Counted from the stretch's first letter, positions 48,626 to 57,531 are shown. The stretch: DNA of 64,000 nucleotides from JAXMHQ01 sp046346665 (GCA_046346665.1 JAXMHQ010000005.1:1-64000), one strand, 5' to 3'. Program-made: numbers and translations. The notes: generated by a model not told the origin, from the sequence alone.

Positions 48626-49804
48626 CTACGGGGAAGCAGATCCGTGTTCCTGCGCGAAGAACTGGTGCAGCGCCCGCGAAAATTCCGGATTCTGAATCAA
48701 AAACGAATCGTGCCCATACGGCGTCGTGAGATTCAAATAACTCACCGCCAGGTTGTGCCGCTTGAGAAGCCGGACCATTTCGCGCGATTGCGAGGGCGGA
48801 TACAGCCAGTCGGATTCGAACGAGATCACGAGGAACCGGGCTTTCACGCGGTCCAGCGCCTCGCGCGCCTCGCGCCCCGCCAGGAAATCGAACCGGTCGA
48901 TCGCCTTGGTCAGGTACAAATACGAATTTGGATCGAAGCGCCGGACGAAACTGTCGCCCTGGTGATGCAGGTAACTCTCGACGGAGAAGAAATCGGGGAA
49001 CAAATCCTCGGGCTGCGGCGGCCGTTGCAGCCGGCGTCCGAACTTCTGTCCGAGTGAATATTCGCTCAGGTAGGTGACGTGGCCGACCATTCGCGCAACG
49101 GCGAGGCCGTGGATGGGTCGTGCGTTTGTTTCGTAATATCGGCCGTCGCGCCAGTTGGGGTCGGTGAGGATGGCCTGGCGGCCGATTTCATTGAACGCGA
49201 TCTGCATGGCGTTGTGCGCCAGGCAGGTGGCGATGGGAACGCACAGGCGAACGCGGTCCGGGTAATGGGCGGCCCACAGCAACGCCTGCATGCCGCCCAT
49301 GGATCCGCCGATCACCGCGAACAAATCCCCGATGCCGAGATGATCCAGCAGCGCGGCCTGGGCGGCGACCATGTCGCGCACGGTGACGGGCGGGAAATCC
49401 GTGGCGAACGGCCGGCCGGTGGCGGGGTTCGTCGAGGACGGCCCCGTGCTGCCCGAACAGCCCCCCAGCACATTCGTTCCCACCACGTAAAATCGATTCG
49501 TGTCGATCGCCTTGCCGGGTCCGACGTGGAAATCCCACCAGCCGGGCCGGCCGGTGGCGGGGCTGATTCCCGCCACGTGTGCGTCGCCGGACAAGGCGTG
49601 GCAGACGAGAACCACGTTGTCCTTTTTCGGCGAGAGTTTGCCGAGGGTCTGATAGGAAATCCGGATGGATTCAAACTGGAACCCGGAATCGGTCCGGAGC
49701 CCGGGAAGATCCGCCGTCTGAACGTCGGTGATGCCCAGGTCGGAGTGATATTCCCCGACTGCCTGGTCCTGGAGATCGCCGTCGATGTGTTTCTGGCTGG
49801 CCAT
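48626..49804 (-). CDS. metX: Homoserine O-acyltransferase MetX
   Basis: 392 residues, alpha/beta hydrolase fold. It activates homoserine with acetyl-CoA (or succinyl-CoA, which cannot be told apart reliably by eye) for direct sulfhydrylation. The triad is S168 in G-G-S-M-G-G, D332 in S-D-W-L-Y-P and H365 in Y-G-H-D-S-F. It follows metY after 41 bases and precedes metW, the usual metYXW order. Confidence 0.93.
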   Translation of the reverse strand: MASQKHIDGDLQDQAVGEYHSDLGITDVQTADLPGLRTDSGFQFESIRISYQTLGKLSPKKDNVVLVCHALSGDAHVAGISPATGRPGWWDFHVGPGKAIDTNRFYVVGTNVLGGCSGSTGPSSTNPATGRPFATDFPPVTVRDMVAAQAALLDHLGIGDLFAVIGGSMGGMQALLWAAHYPDRVRLCVPIATCLAHNAMQIAFNEIGRQAILTDPNWRDGRYYETNARPIHGLAVARMVGHVTYLSEYSLGQKFGRRLQRPPQPEDLFPDFFSVESYLHHQGDSFVRRFDPNSYLYLTKAIDRFDFLAGREAREALDRVKARFLVISFESDWLYPPSQSREMVRLLKRHNLAVSYLNLTTPYGHDSFLIQNPEFSRALHQFFAQEHGSASP

Positions 49805-49845
49805 AAGGGGGCGGCGCCGTCACGGGAACGGCGTCGCCGGAACTC

Positions 49846-51150
49846 TTATGATGCAGCTTTTCTCAGCGCCTGGTCAATGTCGGCCTGAATGTCTTCCACA
49901 TCCTCGAGGCCGATCGAGAGCCGGACGTAATCGGGCGTGACGCCGGTTTCCTTCTGCTCCTCCGCGCTGAGCTGCTGGTGCGTGGTGGAGGCCGGGTGAA
50001 TCACGAGGCTCTTCGCGTCGCCGATGTTCGCCAGGTGCGACAGCAGCTTCACGGAATCGATGAACTTCTTTCCCGCCGGAAGGCCGCCCTTGATGCCGAA
50101 GCCGATGATCCCGCCGAAGCCGTTCTTCAGGTATTTGGAAGCGACGGCGTAGCTGGGGTCGTCGGGCAGCCCGGGGTAGGTGACCCAGGTGACGAGCGGA
50201 TGTTTCTTGAGGAACTGGGCGACAGCCAGCGCGTTGGCGGAATGCTGCTTCTGCCGGAGCGGCAGGGTTTCGAGGCCCTGCAGGAACTGAAACGCGTTGA
50301 ACGGACTGAGCGCGGCCCCGATGTCGCGCAGCAGGGTGACGCGAATCTTCAGGATGAACGCCACGTTGCCCATCCCGGGCACGTTGCTCAAGGCATCCCA
50401 GTAAACCAGGCCGTGATAACTCGGATCGGGCTCGGTGAATTCCGGGAACTTGCCGTTGTTCCACTTGAACCTGCCGGAATCGACAATGACGCCGCCGATG
50501 CTGGTGCCGTGGCCGCCGATGTATTTCGTGGCGGAACTGGCGATAATGTCGGCGCCGTGATCGAAGGGCCGCACCAGTCCGATGCCGACCGTGTTGTCCA
50601 CGACCAGCGGCACGCCGGCTTCATGGGCGATCTTCGACAGAACCTCGAAGTCGGGAACGTCGAGCTTGGGATTGCCGACGGTCTCGACGTACACGGCGCG
50701 CGTCTTCGGCGTGATGGCCTTGCGGAACGCCTCGGGATCGCGCGAGTTCACGAACTTCACCGTGCGTCCCAGCTTCGGGAACGTGTAATGGAAGAGCTGG
50801 TAGGTGCCGCCGTAGAGATTGTTGCCGGCGACGATTTCATCGCCGAGCCGGGTGATGGCGAGCAGGGCGTAGGTGATGGCCGACTGGCCGGAGGCGACCG
50901 CCAGCGCGCCGGTGCCGCCTTCAAGCGCGGCGATGCGCTGCTCGAACACGTCTGTCGTCGGGTTCATCAGCCGCGTGTAGATGTTGCCGAATTCCTTCAA
51001 CGCAAAAAGATTCGCGGCGTGCTCCGAACTCTTGAAGACGTAGGAGGTTGTCTGGTAAATCGGCACCGCGCGGGCCCCGGTCGTCGGGTCGGGCGCCTGG
51101 CCGGCGTGCAGCGCCAGCGTGCTCAGCTTGGGTTTGGATTGATCACTCAT
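49846..51150 (-). CDS. metY: O-acetylhomoserine sulfhydrylase MetY
   Basis: 434 residues. This PLP enzyme of the Cys/Met metabolism family joins O-acetylhomoserine and sulfide to give homocysteine. The PLP lysine is K209 in S-S-A-T-K-Y-I-G-G-H-G. The substrate region Y-T-R-L-M-N-P-T near 60 and the C-terminal H-P-A-S-T-T-H are present. It heads the met unit. The 146 bases before it contain the palindrome TTTGGATCCAAA (51174-51185) but no SAM riboswitch that I can recognise. Confidence 0.94.
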   Translation of the reverse strand: MSDQSKPKLSTLALHAGQAPDPTTGARAVPIYQTTSYVFKSSEHAANLFALKEFGNIYTRLMNPTTDVFEQRIAALEGGTGALAVASGQSAITYALLAITRLGDEIVAGNNLYGGTYQLFHYTFPKLGRTVKFVNSRDPEAFRKAITPKTRAVYVETVGNPKLDVPDFEVLSKIAHEAGVPLVVDNTVGIGLVRPFDHGADIIASSATKYIGGHGTSIGGVIVDSGRFKWNNGKFPEFTEPDPSYHGLVYWDALSNVPGMGNVAFILKIRVTLLRDIGAALSPFNAFQFLQGLETLPLRQKQHSANALAVAQFLKKHPLVTWVTYPGLPDDPSYAVASKYLKNGFGGIIGFGIKGGLPAGKKFIDSVKLLSHLANIGDAKSLVIHPASTTHQQLSAEEQKETGVTPDYVRLSIGLEDVEDIQADIDQALRKAAS

Positions 51151-51296
51151 AGGTTGACTCGGTTAACGGTTCGTTTGGATCCAAAATCCGTCCTGCCGGC
51201 ACCGATCGGCAAACGCCTTCCATCGGCGGAACCGGAACGGTGTGACAGGATTATTCATAGCGGATTTGCTGTTGAACATTCAATGCGATTTTCGGG

Positions 51297-52304
51297 TTAG
51301 AACTCGTATTTCGTCGTCACCCCCCAGGTGCCGTTCGCCTCGTGGTTGAGCACATTTCCAAAGTGCCCGTAACCGGCCGCGAGCGTCAGGTGACGATTCA
51401 CAATGTATGCCGCATCCAGCGTCCACCAGTCGCCCGACGCCCCCACCAGCGTCTGGCCGCCCACCACGATCGGCGTGTAATCGTTCGGCTGCTGGCGATA
51501 CTCCGCCGCCAGGATGATCGAGTCGGTCACAAACACCCCGATGTTTCCCTCGAAGAGAAGCGAATAGTCCTGCGTGAAACCCGCCAGGCCAGTCTCTACC
51601 CCCTTCGTCGCGCGACCGCCCAGCTCCAGCAACACCGGCCGGGGCAGGAAGGTGAACAGTTTCGAGGCGTAGAACGTGAAGTCCACACCGCCGCTGTCCG
51701 TGATGCCCGACGCCGCCAGCGCGCCGCCCAACTGGCTGTTCAGGCTGGCGTAAGTGTTGTTGTATTTGTAATGCGCCCCCGCCGTGAACGCCGGGATCCA
51801 CTTCGTATCAAATTCGTTCTCCTTCAGAATCTGTAGCCGGCCGTTGGCGTTGTACATCGCAACCGTTTGCTCGCCGAGCGACACGCCCGTCGCATTCCGA
51901 ATGTCCAGCGGCAGGTCGCCCAGGTTGAAGTTCTCATACGCGAACCCTAGTTCCACCCGGCTGAACGGCGATTCGGTGAGGGTCAGGGATTCGAGCTGGC
52001 GCCCGTAGCCGAGATCGACAAACGCAAACCCCACCGCCGGCCGGCCCAGCAGCTCGCCGTCGCGGGGCGGATTCACAATGTAGGCGGACAGCGTGGAAAA
52101 CACCCCGCCGTTGCCCTCGATCTGGTGCAGCGGGAGCGGGGGCGGCTTTTCCGCCTTGGCCGACGGCGGTGCCGCGGCGGCAGAATTCGTCACCGCCGTC
52201 TCCGCACCCGTCGCCAGCGACGCCGCCAGCGCCAGGGCGATGAACAACAGGATGGATACAGGATGCGATCGAAAGAACCGGAGAATGTAAGGACTGGATT
52301 TCAT
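51297..52304 (-). CDS. Putative DUF3034-like outer-membrane barrel
   Basis: 335 residues. A signal peptide ends A-T-G-A-E (about 34). The body carries Q-I-E-G-N-G-G-V-F-S-T-L-S-A-Y and V-E-L-G-F-A-Y-E-N-F-N-L-G, then regularly spaced amphipathic strands such as L-E-L-G-G-R-A-T-K-G and I-L-A-A-E-Y-R-Q-Q-P, and ends T-T-K-Y-E-F with a C-terminal Phe. This resembles DUF3034, a barrel family without known substrate. It lies directly upstream of metY in the same direction and may bring in sulfur compounds (inference). Confidence 0.65.
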   Translation of the reverse strand: MKSSPYILRFFRSHPVSILLFIALALAASLATGAETAVTNSAAAAPPSAKAEKPPPLPLHQIEGNGGVFSTLSAYIVNPPRDGELLGRPAVGFAFVDLGYGRQLESLTLTESPFSRVELGFAYENFNLGDLPLDIRNATGVSLGEQTVAMYNANGRLQILKENEFDTKWIPAFTAGAHYKYNNTYASLNSQLGGALAASGITDSGGVDFTFYASKLFTFLPRPVLLELGGRATKGVETGLAGFTQDYSLLFEGNIGVFVTDSIILAAEYRQQPNDYTPIVVGGQTLVGASGDWWTLDAAYIVNRHLTLAAGYGHFGNVLNHEANGTWGVTTKYEF

Positions 52305-52471
52305 AATGCACTTTCATTTTGTGCCTGCCTCCTCCAGTCGTCCGGTCGGGAGCGGAGCGTGTTTCAGGATTTCGTCATCCAACCACCCGCGTTTAGCAGG
52401 TTTGAATAACGACTAACTATGTCGTCATTATGCCGGGGCGAAGAATTAAGTCAACTGATTTTGCGAGCTTT

Positions 52472-52929
52472 TTATATTCCCGCACCTTCCGCAAAGCGGT
52501 CGGAGATTTCGCTCGCGCTAACCGGTTGTTGCCGCGCAACCTCGGCCAGCGTGGCGCGATCCATCGAGGCCACATATCGGGTATCAAGCCCAGAAAAACC
52601 CTCGAAATCGCAGACATTCTCCTGCGAACAACGCTTGTAACCTGTCACCGAGACGCAATCGATCGGAGCCAGAATCCCATCGAAATGCCGAATCACATCG
52701 CCCAGCGTGATTTTGTCCGGGCTCTTCCCCAATCGATACCCCCCTCGAGTCCCGGGCTCGCTTTTCACCAGCCGCGAGCTTTCAGCTCCAGTAAAATCTG
52801 CTCCAGAAACCGCTTCGGCACATCGTTCCGCCGAGCCAGTTCGCGAATCGGAATCGGCGCCCCACCCTGGTGGTCCACCAGCGTAAATAACGCCCTCAGC
52901 GCATAATCCGTTCTTCGTGAGACCCGCAT
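52472..52929 (-). pseudogene. Rrf2-family regulator interrupted by a 1-bp frameshift
   Basis: From ATG 52929 the sequence reads M-R-V-S-R-R-T-D-Y-A-L-R-A-L-F, I-R-E-L-A-R-R-N-D-V-P-K-R-F-L-E-Q-I-L, the winged-helix start of an Rrf2 protein. It then meets TGA at 52767-52765 right after K-A-R-G-W. Restoring one base near 52766-52775 continues V-K-S-E-P-G-T-R-G-G-Y-R-L and an IscR/CymR-like end with three cysteines spaced C-X8-C-X5-C, down to 52472. As written only 54 residues would be made. Neighbours suggest it once controlled the sulfur genes. A sequencing or assembly error is an equally good explanation. Confidence 0.75.
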
Positions 52930-52987
52930 AAATCAACGATGCCACAGGTCGTTATTGTGGTCAACGTTCGGCACGAAGCTCTTTCCA

Positions 52988-53145
52988 GGTGGGGCGAGCC
53001 GTCGAGCCCTGACTGGGACCGTGGGATTGTTGGATAAATGGATATTTGGATTGCTGGGTGGGTTCGCGCCAGTCTTCCCATTTATCCATGGATCCATTAA
53101 TCCACCAATCCTCCCTTCGAGGGCTCGACGGAGTCTCGCCCCACC
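52988..53145. repeat. Composite palindromic element, family A copy 2
   Basis: The arms at 52988-53010 and 53120-53145 are the same as those of the copy at 31365-31529, but the left arm lacks three bases. The inner units (GGATTGTTGGATAAATGG, then CCATTTATCCATGGATCC) match too. It abuts the 3' end of the barrel gene that follows, six bases from the expected stop. Confidence 0.85.
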
Positions 53146-53151
53146 TTCTGT

Positions 53152-54621
53152 CTAGAACTGCTGCCCAAGCTGCATGTTGAACAGCGCGTTCGCTGGAGAT
53201 GGCGTAGTCGAAACTGACCACCGTCGACAGATTCCAGGCGAGGCGGAACCCGAGGCCGGCGTCGACTTTCCAGTCTTTGAAAGTGGATTGCGCGATGGAA
53301 TTGAACACGCAGCCGCTGTCGACGAACGGGGCCAGCATGAAGCTGAGATGTTGGCCGACGAAATTCGCCTCGCCGAAGGTCCAGCGCAATTCGCCGTTCA
53401 GGACCGCGGCGTCGTGTCCGACGAACCGGTTCTGCTTGTAACCCCGCAAGGTGTTCCAGCCGCCCAGGCCGTCGACGTCGCCGTCCGTGAACGGCATGTC
53501 CGGATAGGAATAGAACGGGATGTTGCCGAATTCCATGCTGTACAGGCCGCGCACGGCGAAGATGAGCCGCCTCGGTCGCTCGAGCAGGTTGTAAAAATAG
53601 CGCGCGCTCAGCGTGAGCTGCTCGTAATCGTAAGTGGACCCGATCCACGTCCCCACGATCCGGCTGCAGAGCATGAGCACCACGCCTTGCGTCGGGTCGG
53701 GCTCGAAATCCCGCGTGTCATAGGTGAGGCCCAGCTTGAGCGCGTTGTCCCAGCCGCCGTTGAATCCCGTGATGCTGCCGTTCTGATAATCGGTATACAG
53801 CAGCGTGGGTTGCTCGACCGCGCCGTTGATGATGTCGCCGGTGTAATCGGTCACCTTGATCCGGGAGAGCTGGAACCCGATCAACGGCCGCAGCAAGCCG
53901 CCGTCGCAACTGCGTTCGAGCGTGATGCCGCCGAACGCCTGCTGGCGGTAATAGGAATTATAACGCGACCACGTCTGGCCGTTCTGAACCTTGTTGATGG
54001 CGTCGTAATAATCGCTGTAGCGGGTATACGTCAGCGGCGAACCCGGGAAGCTGAGCGGGTTGAGCGTCTGCGATCCGATGCCGAAATAGTTCTGGAACTT
54101 GACACCCTGCAGACGCCCACCGCCCGCAGGCGCCAGGGTGAATCGCCGAGGAACGGCTGATCCCACACCGCGACGGCCTGGCGCGTGCCGCCGGTACTGC
54201 CGGTGGCGCCGACGGCGAGTTTCTGGCGGTACGGAGTGTACCGGAAAAACGGGCTGTTGGTCGGCCCATTGTTATACCACTGAAGCGCCGCACCGTAAGT
54301 GAAGCCGGAATCGGGATCCACCCCGATGGCCGGGAATCCCGTGATATAAGAACCCGACCGTTTGTCTTGGAGGAGCAGGTTGGGCAGCGGCTGTTTTTTG
54401 TCGAAAAACTCCAGCGGCGGGATGACCGGCGGCAGGTTCGAATATTCAGTGCCGAAAGCCGGTCGGCACCAGGCCTGGACCAGTAAAAGAAAGATGATCA
54501 GCCGAAGCAGGCCGGTCAGCCCGCGTTTAAGGTAGGAGCCGACGCAAGGAGGCTCTGATCCAAACGATTTTGAATGGAAAACTCGGCCCCGACACAAGGG
54601 ATGCGGAGCATTGCCCGGCAT
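53152..54621 (-). pseudogene. BamA/TamA-like outer-membrane barrel gene with two frameshifts
   Basis: The 5' part (from ATG 54621) encodes a signal peptide with L-L-R-L-I-I-F-L-L-L-V and N-L-P-P-V-I-P-P-L-E-F, then I-G-V-D-P-D-S-G-F-T-Y-G-A up to Q-P-F-L-G-D-S-P-W-R-L-R. Near 54110-54125 the frame shifts by one base and continues V-K-F-Q-N-Y-F-G-I-G-S through typical Omp85-family strands (G-L-G-G-W-N-T-L-R-G-Y). Near 53183-53190 a second shift separates the body from a perfect C-terminal strand, L-F-N-M-Q-L-G-Q-Q-F with TAG at 53154-53152. The intact gene would give about 490 residues. As sequenced it is broken, or the sequence has indels. Confidence 0.72.
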
Positions 54622-54637
54622 GTTGAAAGACTGGGAG

Positions 54638-54856
54638 CTACCGCAGCCGGTAAGTGATGCGGGCCTTGGAAAGGTCGTAGGGCGACATCTCGAGTCGGAC
54701 CCGGTCACCGACGGTCAGGCGAACGAAATGACGGCGCATCTTGCCCGAGATGTGGGCCAGCACTTCATGCTGATTGTCCAACACCACTCGAAACATCGTG
54801 CCGGGCAGGACCGTCTGGATCGTTCCTTCCAGCTCTATAGGTTGTTCACCGCTCAT
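54638..54856 (-). CDS. infA: Translation initiation factor IF-1
   Basis: 72 residues, the exact normal length. The OB-fold motifs I-E-L-E-G-T-I-Q-T-V-L-P-G-T-M-F-R-V-V-L, L-A-H-I-S-G-K-M-R and E-M-S-P-Y-D-L-S-K-A-R-I-T-Y-R are all present. It binds the A site of the 30S subunit during initiation. Start at ATG 54856 fits the family. It lies between modC and the barrel gene; 16 bases separate it from the latter. Confidence 0.96.
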   Translation of the reverse strand: MSGEQPIELEGTIQTVLPGTMFRVVLDNQHEVLAHISGKMRRHFVRLTVGDRVRLEMSPYDLSKARITYRLR

Positions 54857-54983
54857 ATCAAAACTGCAGCCGGCTGGCCCGATATTCCAATTTGGGAAAC
54901 CGCCACCCCCAGGGGGCCGCCCACGCAAGCCTCGAAAAACTGCACCGAACACGCCCCAAGCGCAAGATTTCATTCCCCCCCTC

Positions 54984-55065
54984 GGGAAGGCAGAAGGCAG
55001 AATGTAGAATGCAGAAATCGGCAGGCCAGTCTTCTGCATTCTACATTCTGCCTTCTGCATTTCCC
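54984..55065. repeat. CAGAAGG/AATGTAG palindrome overlapping modC 3' end
   Basis: The arms 54984-55016 and 55032-55065 are made of GCAGAAGGCAGAATGTAG-type units and are almost perfect reverse complements. The right arm holds the last codons and the TAG of modC. The rest of the 184-base gap to infA (54857-54983) shows nothing recognisable. Confidence 0.8.
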
Positions 55066-56153
55066 AACGGGATCAGGTGAATATGCGGCGCTTTGATCAT
55101 GGCCGTGACGCTTTCCCCCGCCGCCAGCCCCAGTTCATTACAGGCTTGCCGGGTCAACAAGGCCCCCAGCCGGAAACCGCAGTCCAGCTCAATCCGCATC
55201 ATCGCCCCCAGCTCCGCAATGCCAACCACGTTCCCGGCCACCTGGTTCCGAGCGCTGGTCCGGGCCGCCCGTTCCCGCACCAGGATCACGTCCTCCGCCC
55301 GAATGCAGACGCACACGTCCTGCCCGGGCGCCAATGCCTCCTCCACCAGCGCGGTGAGTTCGACGGATCCCGCAGCCACGGTCGCGAGACCATCCGTCAC
55401 CGCCACCACCGCGGCCTCAAAAACACTCTCCGTGCCCACGATCGATGCCGCCGCAAGACTCGCGGGCCGATTGAAAATCTCCTGCACCGGGCCGGATTGC
55501 AGCACCCTGCCCTGGTCAAGCACCACCATGCGATCTCCAAGAACCATCGCCTCGGTCCGATCGTGCGTGACCAGGAGCGTTGGGATCTGAAATTGACGGA
55601 GCCAGCCGCGCAATTCGCCGCGCAGCCGGACACGCGTCGGCGTGTCCAGCGACGCCAGCGGCTCGTCCAGCAGCAGCAACCGCGGCTCACAAACCACCGC
55701 GCGGGCCATCGCCACCCGCTGCTGTTGCCCGCCCGAAAGCTCCGCCGGCCGCCGCGATTCCAAACCCTCAATTCCCATCCAGCGACAAACCTCCGCCACA
55801 CGTGACGCCTTCCGCGACGCCGACAAACCCGTCAACCCATAACCAATGTTCGCTCCCACCGTCATGTGGGGGAACAAGCTGAAATCCTGCGGCACCAATC
55901 CGGCACGCCGATGCCGCGAGGCCAGGTTCACCCCCGAATCAACGTCAAACCACGCCTCCCCACCGACCCGGATGAATCCCTCATCCGGCGTGTCCAGCCC
56001 CGCAATGCATCGCAACACCGTGGTTTTCCCCGACCCCGACGGCCCGAACAACACCGTCACTCCGGCCGAACCCGGCAGTTGCAGGTCGTCCAGCCGGATT
56101 TCCGGTCCGGATTTGTAGCGCCGAACGAATTGGGCATGCAGGCTGGAATTCAT
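55041..56153 (-). CDS. modC: Molybdate ABC transporter ATPase ModC
   Basis: 370 residues from ATG 56153, which overlaps the modB stop (ATGA). Walker A G-P-S-G-S-G-K-T is at 37-44, the signature L-S-G-G-Q-Q-Q-R and Walker B L-L-L-L-D-E-P-L follow, and a TOBE/Mop molybdate-binding domain occupies about 290-365. It powers molybdate (or tungstate) import. The natural C-terminus probably ended near P-H-I-H-L-I-P-L-G; the final few residues N-A-E-G-R-M and the stop come from a palindromic repeat. modA is not adjacent. Confidence 0.93.
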   Translation of the reverse strand: MNSSLHAQFVRRYKSGPEIRLDDLQLPGSAGVTVLFGPSGSGKTTVLRCIAGLDTPDEGFIRVGGEAWFDVDSGVNLASRHRRAGLVPQDFSLFPHMTVGANIGYGLTGLSASRKASRVAEVCRWMGIEGLESRRPAELSGGQQQRVAMARAVVCEPRLLLLDEPLASLDTPTRVRLRGELRGWLRQFQIPTLLVTHDRTEAMVLGDRMVVLDQGRVLQSGPVQEIFNRPASLAAASIVGTESVFEAAVVAVTDGLATVAAGSVELTALVEEALAPGQDVCVCIRAEDVILVRERAARTSARNQVAGNVVGIAELGAMMRIELDCGFRLGALLTRQACNELGLAAGESVTAMIKAPHIHLIPLGNAEGRM

Positions 56154-56818
56154 GAGCGTTGACGGCGAATCAGCCATTCACTGGCCAGCAACGCCAGGAA
56201 TGCCAGCCCCGCGGAAACCGCGGCCAGGACCCAGGCATGCCCGTCGTCGCCCAGTTGAACATCCTGGTAAATGGCCACGGACAATGTCGTGGTGCGGCCC
56301 GGAATATTGCCCGCAACAAGTATGGTGGCTCCGAACTCCCCAAGCGCGCGCGCATACGCCAGCAGCGACCCGCCTACCACACCCCGCCAGGCCAGCGGAA
56401 AAGTGACCGTCCAGAAAACCCGCCATTCCCCGGCTCCCAGCACCCGCGCCATCTGCTCCAACCGCGGGTTCACCCCCTCAAATGCCATCCTCACCGATCG
56501 CAATAACAACGGGAACGACATCACCGCCAGCGCGAGAACCACCGCGCGCCACGTGAACACCACGTCGAATCCCAATTGCTCATGCAGCCAGCGTCCGAAA
56601 AAACCGCGCCGTCCAAAAAGTTCCAGCAACACCAGTCCCGTCGCCACCGGCGGCAACACCAGCGGCAGCGACAGAAACGTTTCGACAATGACCTTCCCCG
56701 GCCAGGATCGCTTTGCCAGCAGCCATGCCATGCCAAGCCCGACCGGCAAAATCAGCAACGTGCTCAGCCCGGCCATTCCGGCCGTGAACCAAACAAATTG
56801 CCAATCCGCAGAGCTCAT
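56150..56818 (-). CDS. modB: Molybdate ABC transporter permease ModB
   Basis: 222 residues from ATG 56818. Five membrane helices and the permease loop G-A-G-E-W-R-V-F-W-T-V-T-F-P-L-A and E-F-G-A-T-I-L-V-A-G-N-I-P-G-R-T match ModB. An in-frame ATG at 56932 would add 38 residues, of which the first part is translated from the REP pair (L-T-I-A-A-T-R-L-R-G-Y-E-A), so the later start is preferred. It pairs with ModC as the membrane pore. Confidence 0.9.
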   Translation of the reverse strand: MSSADWQFVWFTAGMAGLSTLLILPVGLGMAWLLAKRSWPGKVIVETFLSLPLVLPPVATGLVLLELFGRRGFFGRWLHEQLGFDVVFTWRAVVLALAVMSFPLLLRSVRMAFEGVNPRLEQMARVLGAGEWRVFWTVTFPLAWRGVVGGSLLAYARALGEFGATILVAGNIPGRTTTLSVAIYQDVQLGDDGHAWVLAAVSAGLAFLALLASEWLIRRQRS

Positions 56819-56880
56819 CAATGCCCGCCACGGTACGTCCCAAGCCCGTAAAGGCAACCGGAAATCGCCCCCCTCTGCAG

Positions 56881-56969
56881 CCTCGTAGCCTCGTAGCCTC
56901 GTAGCCGCAATCGTCAGATTGCGGATCCCCAACGGATTTCGCCCTCCGCGATTTTACAATCGCGGCTAC
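56881..56969. repeat. BIME-like REP pair with CTCGTAGC triplication
   Basis: Three CTCGTAGC copies (56882-56906) lead into GTAGCCGCAATCGTCAG+ATTGCGG (56901-56924). The inverted partner CCGCGATTTTACAATCGCGG+CTAC is at 56946-56969. The spacing and sequence match the pair at 9338-9404. The second unit contains the TAG stop of the next gene upstream (56966-57412). Confidence 0.85.
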
Positions 56970-57412
56970 GCCTGATCGGACGGCGGCGGCGCCAGCCACG
57001 CCTGGACAGCCTTCGACTTCCAGATCAGTAGCGCCACGGCGCAGCGAAATCCAAGCATCTGCCCCGTCAAAGCAAACACCTCGGTTCTCAGGCCAGGGGC
57101 ATGCATTCCGAGAACGATTCCCGACAGCACCGGGATCGCGATCAAACATCCAATCGCAACCAGCAACGCTTTCCTCGATGGAATCAGGGAGGCCGCCAGC
57201 CCGAAACAGGCGATCTGAAGCTCCGTCGACAGGAGGAATCGGGCTCCCGGAAATATATACGCCGGCGGGGGCAGATGAGATCGGCAGACCACCACCGACA
57301 CGACTTGCAGCAGGAGGTAACCCCGGAGGAACCACACTCCGAACGGCCCCCAGCAAGACCACAACCGCCAAATCGGCCGCGGCAATTTCTCAGGCTCATC
57401 GTTTTTGACCAT
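56966..57412 (-). CDS. Small membrane protein, unknown function
   Basis: 148 residues with three to four hydrophobic segments (about 24-42, 62-76, 83-101 and 116-132). I do not recognise the family. Its C-terminus P-P-P-S-D-Q-A is followed by TAG, which belongs to the GTAGCC head of a REP hairpin. This suggests that the original stop was lost when the repeat arrived. The gene points toward modB but is separated from it by the repeat pair. It is divergent from the methyltransferase gene. Confidence 0.6.
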   Translation of the reverse strand: MVKNDEPEKLPRPIWRLWSCWGPFGVWFLRGYLLLQVVSVVVCRSHLPPPAYIFPGARFLLSTELQIACFGLAASLIPSRKALLVAIGCLIAIPVLSGIVLGMHAPGLRTEVFALTGQMLGFRCAVALLIWKSKAVQAWLAPPPSDQA

Positions 57413-57531
57413 AATGGTAAACTCAGTTAAACACCTGAGACTCCATCGGCACCGGACGGCGGGACTTTAGAACGCGCTCAAAGAATCCATTGACTCATGT
57501 GTTATCTTAACTAACGTTCTCCATAAGTATT
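57413..57531. promoter_or_regulatory. Divergent promoter region
   Basis: 119 bases between two divergent genes. TTGACT at 57491-57496 is the only -35-like box toward the methyltransferase; the matching -10 is poor. Nothing else recognisable. Confidence 0.25.

Noticed and set aside
51151..51296. Possible SAM riboswitch before metY
   Set aside because: None of the SAM-I, SAM-II or SAM-IV core sequences that I know could be recognised; only a TTTGGATCCAAA palindrome is present.
52760..52780. Programmed frameshift in the Rrf2 gene
   Set aside because: No slippery heptamer or following pseudoknot is visible at the site; mutation or sequence error is simpler.
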